Assembly: GCA_964403795.1 (NCBI GenBank)
Contig: CAYOHP010000014.1
Location: forward strand, 1-64,000
Length of the DNA stretch: 64,000 nt
Direction of reading: 5' to 3'
Source of the DNA: CAYOHP01 sp964403795 [NCBI: uncultured bacterium]
Lineage (GTDB): Bacteria; Muiribacteriota; UBA6191; CAZXTJ01
Position 1 is the first letter of the stretch. Each line of letters opens with the position of its first letter. Made by a program: the position numbers and the translations under genes. The notes below the pieces were generated by a model. It did not search any database. It worked only from the letters and a program-made list of their open reading frames with translations, and had not been told where the DNA came from. Shown piece after piece: positions 51,655 through 61,209 of this stretch.

Positions 51655-52569
51655 TCAGCCCATCGCCCGCAGCTCGGCCACCAGCGCCAGCGTGTCCCGG
51701 TAGGGGAGCCCGTCCACGGTGGGCTCGGCCCGTCCGGTGATCCCGTCCACGGCGCCTGCCGCCAACGCCTTCCCGAGGTCGTCCTCCAGCTCGCCGGCAC
51801 CCGGCAGCAGGTCCTGGCCGGTGACCCGCGACAGCGCCGCCAGCAGGGCATAGGCGCCCCAATTCGAGGTCCCTGCCACCACCAGCCGGTGCACCGTCAC
51901 CACCGAAGGCCATGGGGGAAGGCCGGAAATCCCCCCCGATCCGGGAGGCCGCTCGTCCCGGGGCTCCACCGCCCCCACGGGGCGCATGCGGGGATCGACC
52001 AGGTTGCCCATGCCGACCTCGTTGCCCCCGTCGCCGATGGCGAAGGTCCGCACCGCTCCGTGGTCCGCGGCTCCGGGACCGGACAGGAAGAGCTCGTCCA
52101 GTGGCGCCACCGCTTCCGAGATGTCGACGCCCCGGAAGTTCCGGTAGGTCCCGTCGGCGACCCGACCCGGACGCTCGATCGCCAGCAGGCCGTCGATCCC
52201 ATGACGCGCTCGCCAGTCGCAGGCCGCAACCCGACGCGCCGCGGCCTCCACCGGCCAGCCCAAGACCTCGACCCCGGGAGCCCCGAGGGCCGCGAGCACC
52301 GGTGCAGTCCGGGCATCCGTCGGGAAGCACACGCCCCGGCCGAGCCGCGTCATGGCCCGTCCCAGCGCCACCGCTCCCAGCGGGCCGTCGGTCTCGGGCC
52401 GATCGGTGGCCAGGTGGGGGAAGCCGGTGACGATGGCCAGCCGCTCCACCGTCGCCAGCTCCCGGGCGACGGTCTCGATCGGCCCCCAGGGAGCCGTGGC
52501 AGGCAGTCCCCGTCCCCCGGGGTCGCGCCGGCAGATCGCTTCCAGGGCGGCGTACCGCTCCCGGCTCAC
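51655..52569 (-). CDS. DUF4392 protein, D-glutamate cyclase-like (C-terminal domain type)
   Basis: A 304-residue protein matching the DUF4392 domain found at the C-terminus of vertebrate D-glutamate cyclase: RLAIVTGFPHLATDRPETDG, DGTYRNFRGVDIS, and the signature TFAIGDGGNEVGMGNLVD. The domain is linked to interconversion of D-glutamate and 5-oxo-D-proline. GTG 52569 overlaps the upstream stop as GTGA, so it is translated with the oxoprolinase/DUF1445 fusion, supplying the two halves of D-glutamate cyclase in one operon. Confidence 0.85.
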   Translation of the reverse strand: MSRERYAALEAICRRDPGGRGLPATAPWGPIETVARELATVERLAIVTGFPHLATDRPETDGPLGAVALGRAMTRLGRGVCFPTDARTAPVLAALGAPGVEVLGWPVEAAARRVAACDWRARHGIDGLLAIERPGRVADGTYRNFRGVDISEAVAPLDELFLSGPGAADHGAVRTFAIGDGGNEVGMGNLVDPRMRPVGAVEPRDERPPGSGGISGLPPWPSVVTVHRLVVAGTSNWGAYALLAALSRVTGQDLLPGAGELEDDLGKALAAGAVDGITGRAEPTVDGLPYRDTLALVAELRAMG

Positions 52570-55500
52570 GACCTCGCCGGCTCGGGGTCCAGGAGGTCCC
52601 GGTCCGTCAGGTCGGCGACGAACATGTGGCCCGGCGCATGGGAGGCGAACCACGGGATCGCACCGGTGGCCAGGGCGGTCCGGCAGGCCTCCTGGCTGGA
52701 GACCCCGCAGGCCCAGAAGACCGGCACCTCGCCGTGGCGCACGGTCACCGCATCGCCGAACTCGGGAGCCGCCAGCTTGGCGATCGCCAGGCTCGCAGGA
52801 TCCCCGGCATGGACCGGTGCCCCGTGGGCCCGGGACCAGCGTCCCGTGATCCGGCGTGCCTCCTCGACCCGCCCGGAGGCGACCGGTCGCATGCTGACGA
52901 CCAGCTTTCCTCCGAACGGTCCCACCGGCACGAGGTCCTGTCCCGTGCGGTACATCGGGACGTTCCTGCCCTCCTCGACGTGGCGCAGGCCGATCCCGGC
53001 CTCCAGGAGTCCGCTCTCGAAGGTGAAGCTGCATCCGAGCAGGAACGCCGCGCAGCCTGGTCCCCAGATCCCGGCGAGGTCAGCCACCGCCTCCACCCCT
53101 TCGGGCCGGTGCACCAGGTACCGGGGAAGATCCGTCCGCAGGTCGGCGCCGGCCGCCAGGATCCGCGTCATGGGGTCGCCGTCCGGCAGTCGTTCGAGCA
53201 GGGGGCACGCCTGGGCGTTGGCCCGGCAGAAGGCCTCGAAGGCATCGGCCGCTGCCGCCGGGAGCACGATCAGGTTGGCCTGCACGTGCCCGGTCGCGAT
53301 CCCGGGGGTCGGCCTCGTGAACCGCCCCAGCCGGCACAGGCGGCGCAGCTCGTCGGGGCGCATCCGGGCCCACTCGAGGGCGTCGGGCTCGTAGCCCCCT
53401 CCTCCGGGTGTCTCGATCCGGATCCGGTCCCCCGCCTCGGCCTCGATCCGCACCTTGGCGGGAAGTTCGATCCAGCGGTCCTTGCGGCGCAGCGCATTGC
53501 GGCCCGCCCGTCCCGGTTCGGCGCCCCCCAGCCCGAAGGGTCCGAGAGCCCGGCGCTCGGAGAGGATCGAGACCGTGACGGGCTTCCGGAACTCGATCTC
53601 CCGGACCACCCCGTCGCCGCCCCGGTAGGTGCCGGCGCCGCCCGATCCGGCCCGGATCGAGAAGCGTCGCACCCGCACCGGGTAGCGCAGCTCCATCACC
53701 TCGGGGTCGGTGAGCCTCGTGTTCGTCATGTGGGTGTGGACCGCGCTGGCGCCGTCGAATCCGAGGCCCGCCCCCGCCCCTCCGCAGATCGTCTCGTAGT
53801 AGCCGAACGAATCGTTCCCGAAGGTCAGGTTGTTCATGGTCCCCTGGCTGGCGGCGACCTTGCGGACCGCACCGAAGACCACGTCCACCACCCGCTGGCT
53901 GGTCTCGACGTTGCCACCGACGACCGCGGCCGGAGGCCGGGGCGAGAGCAGCGAGCCCTCGGGGATCACGATCGAGACCGGGCGCAGGCAGCCCCCGTTC
54001 AGCGGCAAGGTGCGCCGGGTCAGGCAGCGGAGCGCATAGAGCACCGCGGCGTGGACCACCGCCACCGGGGCGTTCAGGTTCCCGGGGAGTTGGGGATCGG
54101 TGCCGGTGAAGTCGAAGACGGCCCGCTCTCCGTCGACCTTCACGGTCAGTCCGATGCGGGCCCCGTCGTCCAGGAAGTCGAAGGCCCGGTGCTCCCCGGC
54201 AGGCAGATCGGCGAGCACCTCGCGGACGGCTTCCTCGCCGTTGTCGAGGACGTGACCCATGTAGGCGTCGACCACCTCGGGGCCGTGCAGCCGGTCGAGC
54301 TCCAGGATCCGCCGGACCCCGGCCTGGTTGGCCGCCACCTGGGCCCGGAGGTCGGAGAGCCGCTCCTCGGGATTGCGGGCCGGCCAGCGCCCTTCCGAGA
54401 GCCGGGCCCGGATCTCGGCCTCCCGGAACCGACCTCCCTCGACCAGGGGGAAGGCATGGAGCCGTACCCCTTCCTCGTCGATCGAGCGCGAGAAGGGCGG
54501 CATGGACCCCGGCGAGATCCCGCCGATGTCGGCGTGGTGGCCCCGGTTGGCCACGAAGGCCCGGAGCTTGCCGGCGTCGTCGAAGACCGGGGTCACCACG
54601 GTGACGTCGGGGAGGTGGGACCCGCCGTGGTAGGGGTCGTTGGACACGAAGACGTCGCCGGGCCGCATCCGGTCGCCGACCTCGTCGCGCACCGCGGCCA
54701 CGGTGGCGCCCATGGCACCGAGGTGAACCGGGATGTGGGGGGCGTTGGCCACCAGCTCGCCGGCCTTGGTGAACAGCGCGCACGAGAAATCCAACCGCTC
54801 CTTGATGTTGGTCGAGTGGCTGACCCGCTCCAGCGTCCGGCCCATGGTCTCGGCGCAGGACATGAAGAGGTTGTTCCAGAGCTCCAGGCGGATCGGGTCG
54901 CGGCGGGTGGAGCGGGGCTCGGGGGGGCGGCCCTCGGCATCCTCCAGCACCAGGACCCCGGACTCGGAGAGGCGGGCGGTCCATCCGGGGGCGAGCACGA
55001 TGGTCGAGATGGCCTCGATCACCAGGGCCGGCCCCTCGATCCGGTCGCCGGCGGCGAGGTCCTCGCGCCGGTAGAACGGGGAGTCCACCGAGGTCACTCC
55101 GCCCTGGGGCGAGGGGAACCAGACCGGACCCCGACCCACCGGAGTCGGCGGAGGGGAGCCGGCGGCGCGAGCAGGAGGCGCCATGGAGCCGAGGTCGGGG
55201 TCGGGGGTACGCCCGGTGCCGAGCACCCGGACCGTGACCACCTCGACCGGGACGTCGACGTGGAGGAATCCGTAGAGCCGCTGGTGGGCCGACTCGAAGG
55301 CCGCCCGCAGCCGCCCGAGGTCGGCGTCCCAGGCCACGTTCAGGGTCTGGTCGACACCCCGGTAGCGGAGATCGACGGTGGCCACCACGGTGACGTCGCC
55401 CTCGGCGGCACCCTGGTCGAGGAGGGCCCGGCGGACCTGGGCCGAGAGTTCGGCGAAGGTCGAGGCCAGCCGTTCCCCGGTGCCCTCGTCGAGCGGCCCG

Positions 55501-56996
55501 GGCCGGGTGGCCGTCTCCACCGCCACCAGGTCGGCGAGTCCGATCCCGAAGGCCGAGAGCACTCCCGAGAGCGGGTGGAGCAGCACGGTGCGGATCGAGA
55601 GCGAGCGGGCGATGGCGGTGACGTGCTGGCCGGCGGCGCCGCCGAACCCGAGCAGAGCATGGTCGCGGACGTCGTGGCCGCGCTCCTGGGAGAGGCCCAC
55701 GATGGGATCCGCCATGTTCTCGTTGGCGATCCGCACGAAGCCCTCGGCGACTTCCTCGATCGTCATCTTCCGGCCGGTGGCCACCCGGACCGCGTCGACC
55801 ACGGCCGCGAAGCCCCGCCGGGCTGCCTCGAGGTCGAGGGCCGCAGTACCCGAGGGACCGAAGCACTGCGGGAAGTGCTCGGGCCGGATCCGCCCCAGCA
55901 CCAGGTTGGCGTCGGTCACGGCCAGGGGGCCGCCCCGTCCGTAGCAGGCCGGTCCGGGATCGGCGCCGGCGCTCTCGGGACCCACCTGGAAGCGCCCCTG
56001 CTCGAAACGCAGGATCGAGCCGCCGCCGGCGGCCACGGTCGAGACCTCGAGCATGGGGGCCTTCAAGCGGATGCCCGCCACCTTGGTCTCGTAGACCCGG
56101 GCGAACTCGCCGTCGAAGCGGGAGACGTCGGTCGAGGTCCCTCCCATGTCGAAACCGAGGACCTTCTCGAAGCCGGCCCTCCGGGCCACATGGGCCACTG
56201 CCACGACCCCGCCGGCAGGGCCCGAGAGCACCGAGTCCTTGCCCGAGAACCGGTCCACCGAGGCGAGTCCCCCGGAGCTCTGCATCATGAAGAGGCGGGT
56301 GGAGCGGGGCAGCTCCGACTCGAGGGCGGTCAGGTAGCGACGCAGCACCGGGGAGAGGTAGGCGTCGACGGTGGTGGTGTCGCCCCGGCCCACGGCCTTG
56401 ATCTCGTTGGCGACCCGGTGGCTCACGCTCACCCACTCGAAGCCCAGGTCCCGGGCCCTGGCCTCGACCGCCAGCTCGTGGTCGGGGTTCTTCCAGCTGT
56501 GGAGGAAGAGCACTGCCAGGGTGGTGAAGCCCTCGGCTCGCAGCCGACGCAGGGCGTCGCCAGCACGCTCCCGGTCGAGCGGGGTCTCGACCCGGCCATC
56601 GGAGTCGATCCGTTCCGGGATCCCCACCACCTTCCGGGGCAGGGTCTCGGGCTTCACGATCCGGAGCGCGAAGAGCTCGGGCCGGTCCTGGTAGCCGATC
56701 GAGAGCAGGTCCTCGAAGCCCTCGGTGACGAGCAGCGGGAAGGGCTCACCCCGTCGTTCGAGCAGGGCGTTGGTCCCCTTGGTCGTGCCCATGCGCACGG
56801 CTTCGAGGACATCCTCCGGGATCGCCTGGTCGCGTCCCAGGCCGAGCAGGTCGCGGATCCCCTGCAAGGGGGCGTGGCGGTAGACGTGGGGCGCGTCGGA
56901 GAGGAGCTTCCGGACCTTGAGTTGCCCCTCTGGGTCCTGGGCCACCAGATCCGTGAAGGTCCCGCCCTGGTCGATCCAGATCCGCCAACCGCGCAT
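52566..56996 (-). CDS. HyuA-HyuB (5-oxoprolinase/N-methylhydantoinase) fused to DUF1445
   Basis: A 1476-residue triple fusion. Residues about 1-690 are HyuA-like ([51 protein letters not shown]); about 697-1205 are HyuB-like ([44 protein letters not shown]). Both halves together are typical of ATP-dependent 5-oxoprolinase. About 1208-1476 are a complete DUF1445 domain ([19 protein letters not shown]), the N-terminal domain of D-glutamate cyclase. Inference: opening of 5-oxo-D-proline or a related lactam coupled to D-glutamate metabolism. TAGCGT (57047 to 57042) and GGAAGGA precede ATG 56996. Confidence 0.92.
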   Translation of the reverse strand: MRGWRIWIDQGGTFTDLVAQDPEGQLKVRKLLSDAPHVYRHAPLQGIRDLLGLGRDQAIPEDVLEAVRMGTTKGTNALLERRGEPFPLLVTEGFEDLLSIGYQDRPELFALRIVKPETLPRKVVGIPERIDSDGRVETPLDRERAGDALRRLRAEGFTTLAVLFLHSWKNPDHELAVEARARDLGFEWVSVSHRVANEIKAVGRGDTTTVDAYLSPVLRRYLTALESELPRSTRLFMMQSSGGLASVDRFSGKDSVLSGPAGGVVAVAHVARRAGFEKVLGFDMGGTSTDVSRFDGEFARVYETKVAGIRLKAPMLEVSTVAAGGGSILRFEQGRFQVGPESAGADPGPACYGRGGPLAVTDANLVLGRIRPEHFPQCFGPSGTAALDLEAARRGFAAVVDAVRVATGRKMTIEEVAEGFVRIANENMADPIVGLSQERGHDVRDHALLGFGGAAGQHVTAIARSLSIRTVLLHPLSGVLSAFGIGLADLVAVETATRPGPLDEGTGERLASTFAELSAQVRRALLDQGAAEGDVTVVATVDLRYRGVDQTLNVAWDADLGRLRAAFESAHQRLYGFLHVDVPVEVVTVRVLGTGRTPDPDLGSMAPPARAAGSPPPTPVGRGPVWFPSPQGGVTSVDSPFYRREDLAAGDRIEGPALVIEAISTIVLAPGWTARLSESGVLVLEDAEGRPPEPRSTRRDPIRLELWNNLFMSCAETMGRTLERVSHSTNIKERLDFSCALFTKAGELVANAPHIPVHLGAMGATVAAVRDEVGDRMRPGDVFVSNDPYHGGSHLPDVTVVTPVFDDAGKLRAFVANRGHHADIGGISPGSMPPFSRSIDEEGVRLHAFPLVEGGRFREAEIRARLSEGRWPARNPEERLSDLRAQVAANQAGVRRILELDRLHGPEVVDAYMGHVLDNGEEAVREVLADLPAGEHRAFDFLDDGARIGLTVKVDGERAVFDFTGTDPQLPGNLNAPVAVVHAAVLYALRCLTRRTLPLNGGCLRPVSIVIPEGSLLSPRPPAAVVGGNVETSQRVVDVVFGAVRKVAASQGTMNNLTFGNDSFGYYETICGGAGAGLGFDGASAVHTHMTNTRLTDPEVMELRYPVRVRRFSIRAGSGGAGTYRGGDGVVREIEFRKPVTVSILSERRALGPFGLGGAEPGRAGRNALRRKDRWIELPAKVRIEAEAGDRIRIETPGGGGYEPDALEWARMRPDELRRLCRLGRFTRPTPGIATGHVQANLIVLPAAAADAFEAFCRANAQACPLLERLPDGDPMTRILAAGADLRTDLPRYLVHRPEGVEAVADLAGIWGPGCAAFLLGCSFTFESGLLEAGIGLRHVEEGRNVPMYRTGQDLVPVGPFGGKLVVSMRPVASGRVEEARRITGRWSRAHGAPVHAGDPASLAIAKLAAPEFGDAVTVRHGEVPVFWACGVSSQEACRTALATGAIPWFASHAPGHMFVADLTDRDLLDPEPARS

Positions 56997-57041
56997 GGAG
57001 CGTCCTTCCGCCCCGGGACGGGTCCCATCCCCGGGAAGCGA

Positions 57042-57047
57042 ACGCTA
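57042..57047 (-). promoter_or_regulatory. -10 element TAGCGT of the oxoprolinase operon
   Basis: It lies within an AT-richer stretch (AATCAAAATAGCGT on the minus strand); the predicted leader is about 40 bases and carries GGAAGGA. Confidence 0.5.
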
Positions 57048-57056
57048 TTTTGATTG

Positions 57057-57074
57057 GCAGCTCGCCCGCAAGGG
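57057..57074 (+). repeat. Partial copy of the dispersed hairpin repeat
   Basis: GCAGCTCGCCCGCAAGGG is identical to the first 18 bases of copy A and stops just before the lipase stop codon. Confidence 0.5.
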
Positions 57075-57075
57075 G

Positions 57076-58158
57076 CTACATCCCGGCGTCGAAGAGCATC
57101 CGGGTGATGTTCCGGTAGAACCGGCGCACCGGGAAGATCGTGAACCAGCCCATCTCGTCCAGATGGTCGGCGTCGAGGTCGGCCTGGAACTCGCCCCAGC
57201 GACCCGACGAGAGCGAGACCAGTCCGTCGTTGCGACCGGCCTTGGCCGGGATCACCCAGCCGGGATTGCCGCCGACCATCTCGGTGACGGCCCGCCGTGG
57301 ATCGGTGGCGAGCAGCTTCCGGAGCGGCGCCGGCAGGATCGACATCCCCATGAGCCGCTCCCGGGTCGAGGGCTTCCTGCCCAGCACCGCCTTCTCCATG
57401 ATGGTGTTGACCACGGTGGCCGTGGAGAGCAGCGGGAGGGTCGTGAACGGCGACTGGGCGCCCACGAAGCTGAAGTAGCGGACTCCGGGCTGGTTGGGGA
57501 TGGCGGCGTTGAAGTCCCGCATGCCCTTCACGGAGATGCCGTGGATGCCTTCCCGGTGGAGGCCGAAGAGGTCCCAGAGCTTCCACGCCTTCTGCTTCTC
57601 GAAGACCCACTTCAGGGCGAAGTCGGCGTACCAGACCCCCTGGTGCGGGGTCGAGACGGTGGTCAGGCTGGCGACCCGGTCCGCCATCCCGAGCTTGGCG
57701 ATCATGTAGCGGGAGTCGAGTCCCCCGGCCGAGTGGGCGATCAGGTGGAACTTCTCCCAGCCCGTGGATTCGATCTGCTGCTTCAACTCGGTGGCCCGCT
57801 GCTCGAAGGACGCGAACGGCGTGGTCTCGGGCAGGAAGACCTGCATGCCTTCCCGTCGCAGGTGCTCGGCGACCCCCAGGAAATACGGGATCAGGAAGGG
57901 CCCCAGCTTCAGGTTCCGGTACCCGAACAACCCGTGGACCAGCACGATCGGGTAGCGCGGGATGTCCCGGATGCGGTTTACGCGGAGGAAGTTCTGGCGG
58001 GCCTTGGGGCGGTAGTAGTTGCCCTTCCGGTCCCACTTCCAGGGGGGCGGCTCCTCGGTACCGGCACCGGCATCGGCACCGGCGCAGGGTGCGAACGCCA
58101 TGGCCATGGCGGCCGCGAACCCCATGACGAGCCGACGACGCCCACCGGCGCGATCCAT
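57076..58158 (-). CDS. Secreted triacylglycerol lipase-like alpha/beta hydrolase
   Basis: A 360-residue precursor with a signal peptide (LVMGFAAAMAMAFAPCAGA). The lipase signatures of bacterial family I are in order: oxyanion loop YPIVLVHGLFGYRN, nucleophile motif LIAHSAGGLDSRYM, TTVSTPHQGVWYADF, then the acid and His regions NDGLVSLSSGRWG and DADHLDEMGW. The Ser is flanked by Ala-His and Ala-Gly rather than the usual GHSxG. ATG 58158 gives the complete signal. A TAGGAT element (58211 to 58206) is a plausible promoter. Confidence 0.88.
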   Translation of the reverse strand: MDRAGGRRRLVMGFAAAMAMAFAPCAGADAGAGTEEPPPWKWDRKGNYYRPKARQNFLRVNRIRDIPRYPIVLVHGLFGYRNLKLGPFLIPYFLGVAEHLRREGMQVFLPETTPFASFEQRATELKQQIESTGWEKFHLIAHSAGGLDSRYMIAKLGMADRVASLTTVSTPHQGVWYADFALKWVFEKQKAWKLWDLFGLHREGIHGISVKGMRDFNAAIPNQPGVRYFSFVGAQSPFTTLPLLSTATVVNTIMEKAVLGRKPSTRERLMGMSILPAPLRKLLATDPRRAVTEMVGGNPGWVIPAKAGRNDGLVSLSSGRWGEFQADLDADHLDEMGWFTIFPVRRFYRNITRMLFDAGM

Positions 58159-58221
58159 CCGCACCCCGAGACCCCGCGGGCAGCCTTCCCCGACTGCCCG
58201 CCTCCATCCTAGGGAGCCGGC

Positions 58222-58453
58222 GCCGCATGCCAATCCAGAATCGTCCCGGAGGTGTCGCAAGCAGTCTCGCCGGCGAGAGCTGCGAGACGGTCCGGCGAGG
58301 CCCGAGGGTGCATGAACTCGCATCATTCCGTAGTGGCACGGGTCGTGATAGGGACGCTCGTGTCCTCCCGGAATACGGGAGGCATCCCGCACGAACCCAC
58401 GATATCCCTGCGACGATACGCATCGAGGCTGCATTCGCAGCCTCTTTTTTTTT
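58222..58453 (+). ncRNA. Candidate structured RNA ending in a strong terminator
   Basis: This 311-base gap has no plus-strand gene, yet holds the best terminator of the window on that strand. Upstream of it are stable hairpins: TCTCGCC-GGCGAGA (58265-58278), CCTCCCG-GAATA-CGGGAGG (near 58365-58383), and an enclosing stem pairing GGGTCGTG with CACGAACCC-like sequence around 58340-58398. The 5' end is a guess, placed downstream of TAGGGA at 58210. No known RNA family fits, and its role is unknown. Confidence 0.4.
58425..58453 (+). terminator. Strong Rho-independent terminator
   Basis: GAGGCTGC, loop ATTC, GCAGCCTC, then nine T residues (58445-58453). The stem is perfect. On the minus strand the hairpin is not followed by T residues, so it acts rightwards. 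Confidence 0.9.
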
Positions 58454-58469
58454 GGCTGCGCGGGTGCGT

Positions 58470-59819
58470 CTAGCGTGCCGCGACCAGGCGCAGGGTCCGG
58501 TCGCGATCGGGGTCGGCCGGGAGCCGCCCGAGCGCCTCGACCAGACGGGCCCGCAATGCATCGATGTCGGCGAGGCTGGCGCCCAGCGGTGGGCCGGCCA
58601 GGTACGCGGGGGCCGAGAGCAGGCCGACCAGGAAGCGCAGGCGCGGCAGGGGGCCGGGCGGCGGGAAGAAGTCCGGCGGCAGCCGCTCCCAGGCCTCGAG
58701 CGCTCGCCCCAGAGGAGGGAACGTCACCGCCCCGGGGCTGGCCGAGGGAAGGGTGGAGGCGAGCTGGGCCTCGGCCTCCAGGTAGGCGACCACCGGACGG
58801 AGCTCGGGCTCGACGCTGCGTGCGAGGCGGGCGAAGCTCTTCACCCGGGTCTGGTGGACCGGGCTCTCCTCGAGCCAGTCGAAGGCTCCCTTGGGACGCA
58901 GGGTGCGCTGGAGCGCGGCCGTCAGCACCCGGTCGCCCAGCGGACCCGGATACATCGCCAGGGCCTCGGGGAGGATCTCGGAGAGCCCTCCGAGCAGCAG
59001 GAGCAGTCGCTGGGTCCGCTCCAGCCGTAGCAGTCGGGCGCGATCCGAGGTCGGGGTCGGCTCCGCCTCGAACCGTTCCACCGCCTCCCCTGCGATCCGC
59101 GCCGGCTCTCCGGGGTCCAGCCCCGCGGGATCCCTGAGCCGCGCCCGGACCAGGGTGTCGAGGCGCGCCAGCAGGATCTCGAGATCGTCCCCCGAGGGCG
59201 TGGCGCGGGCTTCGCTCCGGCCGATCCACCAGGCCCGGAGTCGTCCCGCGGCCGGACCATGGAGCCGGCGGGGACGTCCATGGAGCCGGGTGGCGGCGGC
59301 CGGCCAGAGCACCAGGCGGAGACCCCGGGAGGGCGCGCCCGGCAGCGGCTCCGGCCACGCCACGAAGCGCCCGGTCTCGGTCTCGATCCGGGGGCCGAGC
59401 TCCCCGGCCTCCACCAGGTCGAGCCCGAGGACGATCTCGACCTCGGGGCCTCCCGCGTCGGGCAGTTCCACGCCCCCTTGAGCCCAACCCCGGTCGAGGC
59501 CGGCGAACCAGGCGGGATGCGCTTCGAGCCGCGCCAGGGTGCGGGCCCGACCGAAGGTCGAGGAAGGCTCGGGGCCGGGGCCCGGGAGGGGCAGGACGGA
59601 ACCCGCCAACAACCGGAGGTTCCGAGGCGGGAGGTCCAGGGCCTCGGGCTCGCCCACGACGGGTCCGCGCCAGGCTTCGCTGACCCGGGCGTCCCCCGGT
59701 CCCGCGCCATGACGCATCCCGACCATCCGGGCGACGCCGGTGCCCAGGGTCGTCACTGCCAGGAGCGCCACGACCAGGGCCACGGGCCCCGTCGTCCCGC
59801 TCCCGCCCGTATCGGCCAT
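58470..59819 (-). CDS. Membrane-anchored hypothetical protein
   Basis: A 449-residue protein with one N-terminal helix (PVALVVALLAVTTLGTGVA) and a large Leu/Ala/Arg-rich helical body. I recognise no domain. The leaderless start is set by TACCCT, which ends 7 bases before ATG 59819. It is divergent from another unknown membrane-anchored protein of similar size, and both sit beside two kinase genes, so they could be kinase-associated envelope proteins. Confidence 0.62.
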   Translation of the reverse strand: MADTGGSGTTGPVALVVALLAVTTLGTGVARMVGMRHGAGPGDARVSEAWRGPVVGEPEALDLPPRNLRLLAGSVLPLPGPGPEPSSTFGRARTLARLEAHPAWFAGLDRGWAQGGVELPDAGGPEVEIVLGLDLVEAGELGPRIETETGRFVAWPEPLPGAPSRGLRLVLWPAAATRLHGRPRRLHGPAAGRLRAWWIGRSEARATPSGDDLEILLARLDTLVRARLRDPAGLDPGEPARIAGEAVERFEAEPTPTSDRARLLRLERTQRLLLLLGGLSEILPEALAMYPGPLGDRVLTAALQRTLRPKGAFDWLEESPVHQTRVKSFARLARSVEPELRPVVAYLEAEAQLASTLPSASPGAVTFPPLGRALEAWERLPPDFFPPPGPLPRLRFLVGLLSAPAYLAGPPLGASLADIDALRARLVEALGRLPADPDRDRTLRLVAAR

Positions 59820-59826
59820 GCCCCCG

Positions 59827-59832
59827 AGGGTA
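59827..59832 (-). promoter_or_regulatory. -10 element TACCCT, leaderless
   Basis: On the minus strand GGTACCCT ends 7 bases before ATG 59819. Confidence 0.6.
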
Positions 59833-59973
59833 CCTGGACGGACCCGGCCCCGGAGGTACTCTCCGGCGGAGACGGGCGCGGCCCCCGGTACCTGGTCATC
59901 CGGGGAGGACCCGACGGGCCGAACCCGGCGCTCGCGGGTCCCGGGCGGGCGGACTCCCGGAGCAGGAAACTGG

Positions 59974-61209
59974 ATGGCGACCCGGCTGGTGGAGCTGGTC
60001 CTGGTGGCGATCCTGGCCGGACTCCTGGCCTGGAGGCCGGTGCGGCCTGCCCTCTCGGTCCGGGTGCTCGGCGAGTCCGCGCTGCTCTCCCTGACGGGTC
60101 TCCCGGCCGGTGACCTGCCCCGGGTCCAGGCCGACGGGAACCTGCTGGCGGTCGAGCCGAGCGAAGGACATCCGGGCCGCTTCCTGGTCTCGGGGCTCCC
60201 TCCCGGCGCCGAGTGCGAACTCGGGATCGAGGCCTCCGGCCAGAGCTGGCGACTCGCCAAGGTGCGGGCCGGGCCACCCTTCGCCGCCCTGCTCGGGCCC
60301 GCGCCCGGACGCTCGGTCCGGCTGAGGATCCTCAGGGCCGGACTGTTCGCCTGGGAGGGGGACGCCCGACGGAGCTGGACCCTGCCGGCCGGCATCCACG
60401 AGATCCCGGCGCCACTTCCCGGCGGCCCGTGGCGTCTGGTCCGTCGCCTCGGCCCCGAGCGCGAGGCGATCGCCTGGGAACCGGATGTGGTCCTGGCGGC
60501 CTGGTCCGAGGAGGCGTCGCTCCGTCCCAGCCCGGGCAAGGAGTTCTCGGGCCAGGCCGGGATCCCGCTCGAACTCGCCTCGGCGGTGGCTCGTGCCGGT
60601 CCGCTCGACGGCTTCGCCGGCTGGCACCGGGAGCTGCTGGCGGCCGCACCCGATCCCCGGGTGGCTCGCAAGCTGTGGAACCGGATCCACGGCTGGCGCA
60701 GCCTGGTGCGCGGTCTGGGCCTGGGAGAACCCGACGAGCCCGACCCCTGGCAGGTGGAGCGCGGGCGTCCGGAACCCCCGTCGTCGGCCGCCCTCGACTG
60801 CCCCATCCTCCCGGCGCCTCCACCCGGCTACGGACTGGTCGAGAGCCTGGCCCACGAGGGGGACGTGCCGCTCCCCGGCGATCGGGGACCCGCCGTCTAC
60901 CTGCGCTGGCCCGAGGGGACGCTGCCCGAGGGCGCTGGCCTGGCCCTGATCCTGACCGTGGAGGAGGCGCCGGCCTCGAGCTGGTTCCGCCTCTCGGAGC
61001 TGGAGGTCGGGGGCGACGGGTTCCGGGTCGAGTTCCCGCCCGAGGCCTCCGGACCGGCCCTCGCCACCGAGCTCCGCTTCGTGCTCGACCCGCTCCAGGC
61101 ACCTCCGGGGGGCGTGCTGCTCGAGGTCCGGGAGTGGGCGACCGGGCCCGAGCGGCCGCTCCGGCTGGTCAGGGCCCGGGTCGAGCCGGTCGGGTCCCCA
61201 GGGGAATGA
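59974..61209 (+). CDS. Membrane-anchored hypothetical protein
   Basis: A 411-residue protein with a single N-terminal helix (LVELVLVAILAGLLAW) and a beta-rich body, including an Ig-like start (LSVRVLGESALLSLTGLPAG) and PAVYLRWPEGTLPEGAG. I recognise no family. AGGAA precedes ATG 59974. Its last 41 bases overlap the end of the convergent kinase gene, which is unusual and suggests co-evolution or antisense contact of the two messages. Confidence 0.62.
   Translation: MATRLVELVLVAILAGLLAWRPVRPALSVRVLGESALLSLTGLPAGDLPRVQADGNLLAVEPSEGHPGRFLVSGLPPGAECELGIEASGQSWRLAKVRAGPPFAALLGPAPGRSVRLRILRAGLFAWEGDARRSWTLPAGIHEIPAPLPGGPWRLVRRLGPEREAIAWEPDVVLAAWSEEASLRPSPGKEFSGQAGIPLELASAVARAGPLDGFAGWHRELLAAAPDPRVARKLWNRIHGWRSLVRGLGLGEPDEPDPWQVERGRPEPPSSAALDCPILPAPPPGYGLVESLAHEGDVPLPGDRGPAVYLRWPEGTLPEGAGLALILTVEEAPASSWFRLSELEVGGDGFRVEFPPEASGPALATELRFVLDPLQAPPGGVLLEVREWATGPERPLRLVRARVEPVGSPGE

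Noticed and set aside
58252-58473. 73-codon plus-strand reading frame before the terminator
   Set aside because: Its end runs through the terminator hairpin and T-run, it has no ribosome-binding site and its composition is not protein-like.
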